Shown piece by piece: positions 53,910 through 63,745 of a stretch of 64,000 nt of DNA. The translations under genes and the position numbers were made by a program. The notes beneath the pieces are model-generated. The model saw nothing but the letters and a program-made list of their open reading frames with translations. It ran no database searches and was not told the DNA's origin. The stretch is from Enoplolaimus lenunculus. Lineage: Eukaryota; Nematoda; Enoplea; Enoplida; Thoracostomopsidae. Location of the stretch: contig JASANG010003183.1 of NCBI GenBank assembly GCA_030248215.1, forward strand, positions 62,001 through 126,000. Reading direction: 5' to 3'. Position 1 is the first letter of the stretch. The number at the start of each line of letters is the position of its first letter.

Positions 53910-55890
53910 CAATCTTGATAAGGTATACCCGGGGCTAAACCAAACTTCCGCGAGTAGTTCAAAGCGGGGTTCGGAAACTTTACCCCCTTACACGTCTGAT
54001 TTATTGTCGACAGACTTAAAAAATTTCCCTGTAATTGTACGCGTTTCATCTTTGATATATTTCGTCTTTCATTTGGCTACTCAACATTGGCCTAAACATA
54101 CTTAATTTTCTAAACACATCCGGTGTAACAGGCCGAATTTCGCCGATGTTTCCGCTGGAAAGGTATACTTGCAGCAGATCGGCCGGTCAGAACCGCTTGA
54201 GCCATTCCTTTCCCCGGAAATGTTCGCCTTGGCGGATCTTTCCTATTTGTTCGCCTTGGCGGATCTTTCCTATTTATGCTGATATTTTCACCTGTCGTTA
54301 TTACAACGTTGTGAGAATAAATTGTGACGACAAACTGTCAGTTTAATGGCACGTTTTGAGGTGAAATTGTGAAAAGAAAATATTAAGCGAAGTGAGCGAA
54401 AAGATAGACGCATTTGTAGCATATAAGCAAGATTCAAGATTGCTTGGCTACGTCGAATGGATCCGATTTCTAGACTCACAAGAGCGGGTTGTGCCCAATA
54501 CAGTCTGAGCATTGGGTAGCGGGGGTGCGAGTTGCGTACCCTTATTTTTGACGTCTATGAGACGATGGAACCATATATGCTTGTACGCATCTGTATATTC
54601 GTCCCTGGGGGGCGTGTATTTCAGTGTTTTTGGTCCAGACGCTGATACCTGTTTCTCACGCTCAGTGTTTAGCTATCTATAGAAACTAGTGTATTTGGAC
54701 TACTGATGCGGTGTATATGGAAAATATTTGATGATGTCATTTTGTGTTGGGGGGGTGACTTTTTGTGTTGTAGGTAAACTTTCATGTCATGGACGACAAC
54801 CCCGTAAAATTTTTGAAAATTTTAACTTTATTTGATACAACACTGACTTTACTGAATTCGATGCGAAAAAACACAACGAACGCGTAAATTTTTTTCCAAA
54901 ATCATATAATCTAAACATTTGTCTAAACGTCTGCGTAAACTTAAGCCTAAGCCTAAGCTGTTACCTGTTCAGTTATTTCTCACATTTATAGAGTTGCGTG
55001 GTACATAGGCATTCTTTACTTTTTAAAAAAATTGAGATATCTTTTAATAAGTTAATATTGTATAAGTTGTAAAAATTAAAAATTTAATTAAATTTATAAA
55101 CATAAAAAAATCGAGTTTGAAAGCAAAAAAATTTCCAAAATTTCAAAACATAGGCAATAATTCTTCAATAGAAATTTTATTTTATCAAAATAGTGAAACA
55201 TTACAATTTTTAAATTGAAAAAATTGAGCAAATTTTTTTCAAAATCTAAAAATTAGGCAATAATTCTGAAAAAAAATTATTTTGTCAAAGCGAAACATTA
55301 CAATTTTAAATTAAAAAAATAAGCAAAATTTGTTTCAAAATTCCAAAAATTAGGCAATAAAATTCTACAAAAGAACTTTTATGTTACAAAACGAAATTTT
55401 AACAATTTATAATTCAAAAAATGCAGAATTTAGTTTTTGTCGAAATTGAGAAAATTTAAAAAATATTCTTGAAAAGAATATTTTTAATGACGACAACAAA
55501 TTTGAAATTTTAATCATTTTCAGTCAACGTCTGTAGGTATTTTGAGCGGTTTACGTTTTTAAAAAAGTGAATAGTATTCGATATTGAAAATGTTGAAATA
55601 TGTAAGTTGAGAGTATAAAATTTTTTTCGAATTTAAAAATTAGCTAAAAGGTTTTACAATTTTTGACCAAATTTTGGTCTTGCTTCTAATTAACGTTTAT
55701 TTTTAATCACTCAAATAGTTTTCGCCAAACATTTAATTCACATATTACTTTTAGGCTTAATTTCTGTAACAAGGTTTATACCTTTGTATAAGCATTAGCC
55801 TAAACGTTAACGTTAAATGTTAACAAGAGCCTACAGGTATAACGTATCCCTAATCGACCAGTAAATTGCTAATTTTGCGTATACTTTTAG
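53910..55890. other. Spacer between peptide paralogues 1 and 2
   Basis: No exon is supported. The sequence is unique-looking and increasingly AT-rich from 54800 to 55730, with A/T homopolymer runs. The missing 5' exon and promoter of paralogue 2 should lie here. Confidence 0.4.
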
Positions 55891-57973
55891 CTGTTTCTTT
55901 TCGCAACTGCGCTGTTGGTATTGCAAGTTGCATTTTCTGTACCAACTGAATATCGCAGTAATAACGACGGTGCTGGAATTGAAGTTAGTTCTGCATTCTC
56001 AAACATGTGTAGCATCTATCGCTATGGGGGGCAGCTAGAAATTTCGGACGGATGTCGGGCTGTTAAATGTTATGAAACGCAATGATTACTGTATGATCTA
56101 TATATGTGCCAATTTTCGGAGGGGCAAAATTGTAAGGTAGAAACGCTTTTATTTTAGGTAAATGTAAAGAACAGGGGCGCAACGGTATTATAAGCATATT
56201 CCTAGGCCTAAGCCTAAGCCTAAACGTAAGCGTAAAAATGAGCATATTCCTAAGCCTAATCCTAATCATAAGACAAGCGAAAAAATTAGTCCAAAGAAGC
56301 TTAAGCTTAATACTCTATTGTAGTCCCACAGTAAAACGTTCCGCTCCTTACCTTTACATGGACCCCATTTTATCACAAAATATTTTCTGTCCGATGGCGT
56401 ACATTTACGCCTCTTCTGGATTTGCTAGTGCATGTTAGCAAATACGGTTTAGAACAAGCAAACTTTGACAGCAGCATATGGCGAAATTTGTTGAGTAGAA
56501 TACTCGGATGGTTTCAAACGATTTACTCAACTGCAAAATTCATCAAAGGGTATATACGAGAAAGAACAGGGTTTATTTCCCCTGAAATTTTGGCCGTTAT
56601 GCCTTACGTCTTGTGACATTGGCTCAAAATTGGCAAATATTTGTTTCTCTTCCAGTATAAGCTGTGTTCATTTAAGACGACAGATTAAAACAAAGTATTG
56701 TTGCATAAAACTTCAATAAATACTAAAGGAAGATTTCAAAAAACCATGCCATAATGAACGTATATACGATTTCATTTCGTCTCGAGAAATTCAAATCGTT
56801 GTAATCGAGCGTAGCCAACGGCAAGTTGTTTGAGCCTTTCGATAAATTTCAACGAGTCATATATATCATCTTGGGCCAATGTTACTTTTAGGGGCGTAAC
56901 ACTAGATTAAGCGTAATCCTAAGCCTAAGCCTAAGCCTAAGCGTTGCAAAAGCATAATCCTAAGCCTAAGCCTAAGCCTAAGCGTTGCAAAAGCGTATTC
57001 CTAAGCCTAAGCCTAAACGTTGCAAAAGCGTATTCCTAAGCCTAAGCCTAAGCCTAAGCCTAAGCGTTGCAAAAGCGTAATCCTAAGCCTAAGCCTAAGC
57101 CTAAGCCTAAGCGTTGCAAAAGCGTAATCCTAAGCCTAAGCCTAAGCCTAAGCGTTGCAAAAGCATAATCCTAAGCCTAAGCCTAAGCCTAAGCGTTGCA
57201 AAAGCGTATTCCTAAGCCTAAGCCTAAGCGTTGCAAAAGCGTAATCCTAAGCCTAAGCCTAAGCCTAAGCCTAAGCGTTGCAAAAGCGTAATCCTAAGCC
57301 TAAGCCTAAGCCTAAGCGTTGCAAAAGCGTAATCCTAAGCCTAAGCAAGCAAGCGTGCAAAAGATCCCTAAGCCTAAGCCAAACCAAAACCTAAGCCTAA
57401 GCCTAAGCCTAAGTGTTGCAAAAGCATATTCCTAAGCCTAAGCCTAAGCCTAAGCCTATGCGTTGCAAAAGCGTAATCCTAAGCCTAAGCCTAAGCCTAA
57501 GCGTTGCAAAAGCGTAATCCTAAGCATAAGCCTAAGCATAAGCCTAAGCCTAAGCCTAAGCCTAAGCGTTGCAAAAGCGTACTCCTAAGCCTAAGCCTAA
57601 GCGTTGCAAAAGCGTATTCCTAAGCCTAAGCCTAAGCATTGCAAAAGCGTATTCCTAAGCCTAAGCCTAAGCGTTGCAAAAGCGTACTCCTAAGCCTAAG
57701 CCTAAGCGTTGCAAAAGCGTATTCCTAAGCCTAAGTCTAAGCCTAAGCGAAAACAATGTAATCTAGAATCTAAACGTACTCTTTTATAGACCAACCAGAA
57801 ACTTGGACGCCCCTTAAAATAACATGGTCCCCGTCTTGTATACACGCTTGCTAGCCGTGACGTTTCAGAAACGACAGTATTCTTCATATTCAAGTTCTCG
57901 GCGTCGGTTACAACCGCCGTGTTATGTTTGTTCGCCGGAACCATGTGCCCCACATGATCATTGTTGCTGCTGA
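55891..57973 (+). CDS. Small secreted Cys-rich peptide, paralogue 2
   Basis: Exon A 55891-55983 (acceptor ACTTTTAG, donor GTTAGT) encodes 31 residues: a signal-peptide core LFLFATALLVLQVAFS, then VPTEYRSNNDGAGIE. Exon B 57869-57973 (acceptor GTTTCAG, stop TGA) encodes 34 residues: it starts KRQYSSYSSS, has a furin-like RRRL, and ends PPCYVCSPEPCAPHDHCCC. The Cys pattern is C-x2-C-x4-C-x5-CCC. A KR at the exon junction and RRR before the Cys module suggest cleavage to a mature peptide of about 20 residues. No ATG begins exon A, so a 5' exon is missing from this model. The 1.9 kb intron is half filled by the telomere-like array at 56874-57830. Paralogue 3 has the same structure. Confidence 0.78.
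56157..56364 (+). mobile_element. Family B MITE with telomere-like core
   Basis: GGTAAATGTAAAGAACAGGGG at the left and CTCCTTACCTTTACATGGACC at the right. The flanking 8-mers TTATTTTA and CCATTTTA match at six positions. It lies inside the intron of peptide paralogue 2. Confidence 0.75.
56422..56616 (+). other. Exon-like open frame in the paralogue 2 intron
   Basis: A 64-codon frame has coding-like composition (for example SSIWRNLLSRILGWFQTIYS and FIKGYIRERTGF) and no repeat content. It is bounded by a TGA and lacks clear splice signals. It could be a decayed gene fragment, a nested exon or chance. I do not recognise the sequence. Confidence 0.2.
56874..57830 (+). mobile_element. Expanded family A MITE carrying a long telomere-like array
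   Basis: The ends are GGCCAATGTTACTTTTAGGG and GCCCCTTAAAATAACATGGTCC. The flanking 8-mers TCATCTTG and CCGTCTTG match at six of eight. The core of about 850 bases has roughly 19 blocks of two to five GCCTAA units, each ended by GCGTTGCAAAAGCGTAWTC. It is the largest array in the window and lies between the two exons of peptide paralogue 2. Confidence 0.92.
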
Positions 57974-58074
57974 AGCGTGTGACGTCACAAAATGAAAATG
58001 CTTTAAAAATGAATTCCTATAAGGGTTTTTTATTGTTTTTCCCACACATTTAAAGTTAACGCTTTGACTTACTG

Positions 58075-58205
58075 CAACAAATAGTGAGTCAAATTGACTC
58101 TCTCCAAAATAGGCTGGAATACACAAACTGAGTCATACATTCGACTCTGCCAGAGTCAAATTGAGACTTACTAAGTCCCACGTTTAACTCGGGCGGAGCC
58201 GAAGG
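58075..58205. mobile_element. Partial MITE, family C
   Basis: CTGCAACAAATAGTGAGTCAA at the left and repeated GAGTCAAATTGAGACT words, then an abrupt end at GGCGGAGCCGAAGG. The sequence after the break (AATAATGGTTTAGGTAAAAG) also follows the family C copy at 33476, so the two sites share a longer duplicated segment. Confidence 0.6.
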
Positions 58206-58333
58206 GTTCAAATAATGGTTTAGGTAAAAGATTAGGCTTAGGCATAAATGTCTAGTCCTTAGTCTAAAGCGTTAATGTGTTAGAATTTATTCTTTTATAT
58301 GTCAATATTCTTGTGTTATTTTCAATACCGCTG

Positions 58334-58560
58334 TAGTCAAGCAGTTGCGTATGGAATACATGAAAGAGGTTATGGACCCTTTCAAATACTGGTGGTACCA
58401 GCTAAATTGTATAAGCGCAGACAGATTGAAAAAAAGTAATTGGACATATTTTCAATTTAGAATCCTGGCTAATCAAATGTGTTTGATATTTGATATTTTT
58501 AATTTTTTGCGATCTTGTGAATATACAAAATTTCAGAAACCCATCAATGATACTTAGAAT
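58334..58560 (+). other. Exon-like open frame between peptide paralogues 2 and 3
   Basis: After a CTGTAG at 58329-58334 the frame reads QLRMEYMKEVMDPFKYWWYQ and on to a stop near 58557. It has coding-like composition but no recognised domain and no clear donor. It may be a fragment of another gene or a transposon. Confidence 0.2.
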
Positions 58561-58896
58561 ACTGTTGAAATATAGGAGGAATAGGATACGCCTGATACAA
58601 ACAGATGTATGGCGTCAGTGTTGCAGAGTGGATGAAAACTTATTCGCAAATGCAGGTTGTAAACTTATTTCAAAAATGAGTTTTCAAAGTTGAAAAAAAT
58701 AAATTTTCGCGTTATGTTTGATCGCTAATAGCGTTACACAAAAGGTTCCGGCACCTTAAGCTAAGGTTCAGCATATCTAAACACTAAAATGGTAAACACA
58801 AAACTTTATTTTTTCAACTTTTTTCGTTAGATACCAGGCGATCTATTAACTTTGCAAAAGCTGGGGCTATTGATTGAAATTTAGTATAACTGAACG

Positions 58897-59053
58897 GATC
58901 CATGTTACTTTTAGGACCGTTCCGTTTCCTGGTTGTAAAAGCAGTAGGCTTACATTCTAGACATTTTTTGCTTAGGCTTAGGCTTAGGCATAGGCATAGG
59001 CATGGGCATGGGCATGCGCTTTTACCTACTATTACTGCCCTAAAAGTAACATC
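58897..59053 (-). mobile_element. Family A-like MITE, diverged
   Basis: GGATCCATGTTACTTTTAGG at the left and ACTGCCCTAAAAGTAACATCG at the right. TTAGGC and GGGCAT units form the core. The termini have drifted and no target duplication is visible. Confidence 0.65.
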
Positions 59054-59074
59054 GCACACTGGAAATAAATCTAG

Positions 59075-59200
59075 TAGCACAAATTCCAGTGAATAAGTTG
59101 CAGCTGCAAGAACTTCAAAGCTTTTTTGCGACCAAACATGCACATGCAAGTTGTAAGTGCAAATTTTGGCTGCAAAAATTCTGCACGTGTGAATAGGGCT
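59075..59200. mobile_element. Partial MITE, family K
   Basis: AATTCCAGTGAATAAGTTGC, AAGAACTTCAAAGCTTTTTTG and TCTGCACGTGTGAATAGGGC match the right half of the copy at 45743-46036. Confidence 0.6.
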
Positions 59201-59592
59201 GAACGGATGCGCTTGAACAAACACCTTATTTTATTAACACGTGGTCAAAAACAGAAAATTGTCATACCAGCAGTATTTGCTATCTAATTTGTGCTTTTAG
59301 GACGAAACCTTCAGATTTTGCTAGGAAAAATTATTAAAAATGTCGGCCATTGATTTAAAATGTTCGGTCTAAATTTAAATTAATTTTTGCTGTAAATCAA
59401 AATTGTTTTTAAATTTAGGAAATTATAAAATTTTCTTTGAAATAATAATTGTATTTCAAGACAGATAAATTCACTGTTTCGAAAGTTTCAGTGGAAGTCA
59501 ATACTGCGTTGTTTATGTAAAATTTTTTGAAAAACATTAATATTTTAGAAAATGTTTAAAAATGCAAGTTGGAAATATCATTTTTAGATACT

Positions 59593-59784
59593 GCCAATGT
59601 ATAGAACAGTGTTGTAATTGATGTATAAGCATATTCCTACGACTAAGTTTAAGGCTAACTCTAAGCCTTTGCGTAAGAATGCTCTTAAACCTAAGCCTAA
59701 ACCTATAAGCAAAAAATAGTCTAAAGCTTAAGTTTTATTGCAGTCCCACAGAAAAGTGTTCCATTTGTAATCTTTATATGGGCC
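59593..59784 (+). mobile_element. Family B MITE, diverged
   Basis: GCCAATGTATAGAACAGTGTTG at the left and TTTGTAATCTTTATATGGGCC at the right, with short GCCTAA and AACCTAAGCCTAAACC units between. Confidence 0.7.
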
Positions 59785-59934
59785 AAAATTTGTTCATCCG
59801 CCATGCAGAACTGCAAGTTATTCCAGAGCTGAGGCAAGTTTTAGTCTGGTCTGCTGCAGTGATTGCTTCGACGGTCAAAGAAAACTTTTGCCGTTCCCAT
59901 AGAAAAAGTTTTAGTTTTCCTTATTAGTCGTGTA

Positions 59935-60180
59935 CACTCAAAATAATATTTCTGATATTTAAGAAAAAATTTCTTACATTTGAGAATTATGACTAGCAAG
60001 GTGCACTTGAAAAGTGTTTCTGTTATAACAGAAATGTTTTCAAAAAACATTTAGAAAAATGTCTGAAAATAAACGTTTTCCAGTTATTTTTAGAAAAATT
60101 GTCTTAAATATCAGCAAGTCTTTTCAGATTTGCCACAGAAAACACTTTTCTGAATAAATTCAGAAATACTTTTTGTGGGT
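59935..60180. repeat. Interspersed repeat, family M copy 2
   Basis: Collinear with 47027-47270: CACTCAAAATAATATTTCTG, GCAAGGTGCACTTGAAAAG, AATAAACGTTTTCCAGTTATT and CTGAATAAATTCAGAAATAC are shared. The copies differ by a few percent. Confidence 0.65.
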
Positions 60181-60201
60181 ACAGCCTACGATTACCACTT
60201 C

Positions 60202-60393
60202 GGCTCATATATACAACAGGGCCGGAACAGTAGTATAAGCATTTTTCTAAGCCTAAACCTAAGCCTAAGCCTAAGCGTAAGGGTGAGCCTATTCCTAGGC
60301 TTAAGCCTAAGCAAAAAATTAGTCTAAAGTTTAAACTGACTCTATTATAGCCCCTCAGGAAAACGATCCGGTCCTGTTCTATACATGGGGGCC
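60202..60393 (+). mobile_element. Family B MITE with telomere-like core
   Basis: GGCTCATATATACAACAGGGCC at the left and GGTCCTGTTCTATACATGG at the right, with GCCTAA blocks and AGTCTAAAGTTTAAACTGAC between. Confidence 0.75.
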
Positions 60394-60907
60394 GCCGCTT
60401 TTTGTACCCTTTTTATAATGTTCAACTGACTATACGCCGAAGTTTTAAGCTAACTTTGAATTTCTTAAATCTCAGCTATAAGTTTAAGTACACAAACTAA
60501 GGGTTCGCACGTGGCATTAATTATTATTATACGCTACTTTAGTTTGTTTTCTTTAGTGGACCTTTAGGTAAAAATTGAAAAACTCTGTTCTCAGAATATG
60601 GTCAAATTATATGCAATTTCAGCAATATCGTGCGTACAACAATGGTCGGTATCCTTGACACTGAACATTTTTGGCTTTAGTTTCCATACTGAAACCACAA
60701 ACCTTCAGTATACGGGACGCTGACGCAAAAAAAGCTTCAAGGTCTATGACACTACACCATCAAAAATTACCCGGAGTACGCGTGATATTGTGGAAGTTGC
60801 ATTGTTGAATTTAAAATTTTCAAATTAAACGGTGATTGCTGAGTATATACAAATAGCCAAAACATTAGCAAAAAGGCAACATTCAAAGTTTGTGTTTGTC
60901 CTTTCAG

Positions 60908-61946
60908 ATGTTCCTTATAGTATCAGCGCTTTCGCTGTTACAACTTACATTTCCTATTCGAACAGAATATGGAATTAGCAACGATGCGGCTAGAGTTGTC
61001 GTAAGTTCTCAAATGTATGTAGCACCTATCACCGGTTGGTTGCAGGTTAAACTTTTCAAACCATAAATGACATCTTAGAAATTTAGCACATTTTTTTCGG
61101 TTTTGTTTTCTCCAAAGTGTGAAAAATGTTCAAAAGCGCCGTAATGTTATAAGTCCAGGGCCCGTATTATCAAATGCGTATAGCAACCATCATCGGTATT
61201 GTAATAGGTTTTCAAACTCACTATAACAACTGGTTTTCAAACTCACTAACTGTTGCAGTTGTTGAAAACTCTAAATTGGTACAGGAGTAGAGCAAGTCAT
61301 ATGCGAAGAATGTGCTAAATTTTGAGCCTCAGCATTCACTCGTTTGAAAGTTTACAATATCTATTGTGACATGCGGATGCATCGAGGCAAAATGAACCCT
61401 CATGCTAATGCTGCACATCGGTAAAACGTTGATGCATATGTAGTGCCTTCATATGCAGAAGCGGTAAAAACATTGAAGGACCAATATGCAGGTGTATGTT
61501 GCGGTTCTTGTAAGTCATAAAACAGATAAACTAGCAGTTGATTGTGAGACAGCGTGGCTCAGTGGATAGCGCCTGGACTGATAATCTGTGTACCGAGGTC
61601 CAAACCTCCCTGGAACGTCGATCATTTTCAGCTGCTGAGAACTCAGAACTAAAAAGTGCCGTACCCTAGCCTACCCAACTTATCACATCTATCATCGACT
61701 GGTGATAGGGGCTACGCACGCTTGAAAATACGGTCCCAAGAGTCAAACAACATAGTTATGACCCTTAGGTCAAATAATATTTCAATTCATGAAACTAGTG
61801 ATAAATGCTACGGTTTTTTAAAATACCAACTGTTATTTCAGAAACGACAGTATTTTTCAATCAAAAGCGGCCGACGTCGCTTAAATCCGCCGTGTTTTGT
61901 TTGTTCTCCGGTTCCGTGTTCACCTCAGGATCCGTGTTGTTGTTGA
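60908..61946 (+). CDS. Small secreted Cys-rich peptide, paralogue 3
   Basis: Exon A 60908-61000 (acceptor CCTTTCAG, donor GTAAGT) begins with ATG and encodes 31 residues: MFLIVSALSLLQLTF, a signal-peptide core, then PIRTEYGISNDAARVV. Exon B 61842-61946 (acceptor TATTTCAG, stop TGA) encodes 34 residues: it starts KRQYFSIKSG, has RRRL, and ends PPCFVCSPVPCSPQDPCCC. The pattern C-x2-C-x4-C-x5-CCC equals that of paralogue 2, as do the TEY and ND residues after the signal peptide. The ATG directly after an acceptor may be the true start if a trans-spliced leader or 5' UTR exon is joined there, as is common in nematodes; otherwise a 5' exon precedes it. Mature product and function are unknown. Confidence 0.8.
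61160..61735. mobile_element. Inverted-repeat element (family H) enclosing a tRNA-like segment
   Basis: GGGCCCGTATTATCAAATGCG followed by TATAGCAACCATCATCGG at the left is mirrored at the right by GATGGTGATAGGGGCTACGC-like sequence and TTGAAAATACGGTCCC (61700-61735), with mismatches. The tRNA-like segment at 61548-61625 lies inside. Related ends occur at 42784, 39380-39410 and just after the donors at 55984 and 61001. It lies in the intron of peptide paralogue 3. Confidence 0.55.
61548..61623 (+). repeat. tRNA-like sequence (probable pseudogene)
   Basis: GACAGCGTGGCTCAGTGGAT is a good A-box region and GAGGTCCAAACCTCC resembles a B box. A possible anticodon loop CTGATAA would give GAT. The acceptor stem pairs only in part, the T stem is irregular, and GAT is not the usual isoleucine anticodon of eukaryotic nuclear tRNAs. 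It is therefore more likely a tRNA-derived repeat or pseudogene. Confidence 0.5.
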
Positions 61947-63745
61947 AATGTTTTTACAAGAAAATACACACAACTGCTGTATTTTTATGCTTCAGCTTTG
62001 AGGTTTAGGTTGTGGCTTGGATAGCTTAGGCCTAGGCTTAGGCTTAGGTTTAGGCTAAGACTTAGGCTTAGGCATAGAAAATTTTGATAAAATGAAGTTG
62101 AAAAGTGTTCAATTGTAATATTCCACAGTCGATGACCCCAAGACTGGTACAAATCTGTGGTTGTCCTTCAAAATTCATGGGGAGTGGCGCATAAGGCGCC
62201 GGGGAATGTGTATGAACAAGACATAAAAATAAAGGCTCTCCTACGGCAGGGGAAGAATTCTAAGCGTAAAAGCTTAAGCCTAAGCCTAAACAAAAAATAA
62301 AATATCAGCCTACTCATTTACAGTTCCACCAAGCAATGGGACGAGCAGTAACATTGGATAAATTAAAGAATTATGATTTTTACAAATCTTTTGGTGCAGT
62401 GGTAGTCAGCTTCAGCTACGATTGTAAAAATAAGAAAATTAAGCCATATTTTGATGTATAAATGTTTTTTTCGAGTTTTTACAAGATGGGATCGTTTAGG
62501 TTTAAAAATCAAATTTACCGAGACTTGGCTAAGAAATTTTGTTTCGAGCTAAACTTTGCCAAAATATCCGACCATGAGCAATTGATACTAAAGTTTAAGC
62601 TAAAGCTTACAATGAGGGTTTTGATTTTTATGGGTTGTGTTTTTGAATTCAGGTACCTTATCATTTTATCACCAAAAAATTTTCTGAGGAAAACACTCTA
62701 TAACCAAAAAATTTCCTGACGGAAAAATAATTCAAAGCTAGAAAACCTTATCTATCATATCACAATATCCGATTGTTGTTATAACCCCTGGTTTTAAGTA
62801 AATTTTCCACCCAAACTGACATTGGGCCAAAAATTCAGAACATATTTTAACCACTCTGAGCTCCGGATATCCTTTCAAATCCCAGAATTCTCAGGGGGCG
62901 GCAGCCGCCCCCTTGAAAACGATATTTCCGTGGTTTGGGCAAATTTTTCCACTAGGGGGGAGGGAACTAGAGAAGTGCCTAAATATTCATCTAAAACTTT
63001 ATGAAACACCAAACATTCGGTTATTTTTGATGTTCCAAGATTTGGCTACCGCAGTCAGCGTTCTACAAAAATGTAATTTTAGTTTTAAAAATTCAGATAA
63101 ATTTTTCAATTTCAATTTCAACTCTTAATTGGTCGATCGTGCTTATATAAGACAACGAGATAAAATAGCGCAGAATATTTCAACTAATAAAAATAATTAG
63201 AAACGAACAAACCTACCTGATATCTAACCTAATTACCGATTTTACGGCAAAAATTTGTCGAAAATCTGCTGTATTCGGCTATTTTTTTATTCAGACCAGT
63301 TTGGTAACATGATCGATGCATAGTTTTTTCGATATTTTCTATTTTCTTCCACAACCAGTCAAATATAACTCATGCTTGGAGTCATTGAAAAAACGAGTTC
63401 TAAGGTATTCGTGAGCAATGGAACATGTTGAGTTTGCCATTTTTGTATCACTGATAGCTATGTGTTTAGCGCTAGTAACCGGTGAATCAGAGATTTTGCA
63501 GGCCTAAAACACTTTTGTGTTGTAAAATTTTACTGTTTCTAAAGAGCATTTTTAGCAAAACTATTTTTGACCAATCGCGTCGAAGGCCTATAACGTTTGA
63601 AATAATACAGGAACGCGCCTAGGGTTCCGTCTATTTGGTTAAACCACACTCTGAGCTGTCAGCTGAACATCGCAAAATGTTCAGCAGTCCACGGCACTGC
63701 GGGTGATATATTCTCGACCTTCAATGGATCTGTTATACAGGTTTG
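61947..63745. other. Region downstream of the peptide cluster, no supported gene
   Basis: A TTAGGC-rich patch lies at 62015-62085 and a remnant of a family A/B right end near 62275-62355 (GCCTAAACAAAAAATAAAAT, TCCACCAAGCAATGGGACG). The frame 62462-62719 is open but overlaps the GATAAAATGATAAGG repeat. No splice-supported exon was found. Confidence 0.4.

Noticed and set aside
56874-57830. A true telomere or chromosome end
   Set aside because: The arrays are interrupted every few units, bounded by MITE inverted repeats, and have unique sequence on both sides.
61548-61623. A functional tRNA-Ile gene
   Set aside because: The acceptor and T stems pair poorly, the GAT anticodon is not expected for a nuclear eukaryotic tRNA-Ile, and it lies within a repeat element.
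62322-62461. Possible exon after CATTTACAG with a 45-codon frame
   Set aside because: The acceptor-like sequence is the remnant of a family A/B right end, where TTGCAG or TTATAG is part of the element. No partner exon was found.
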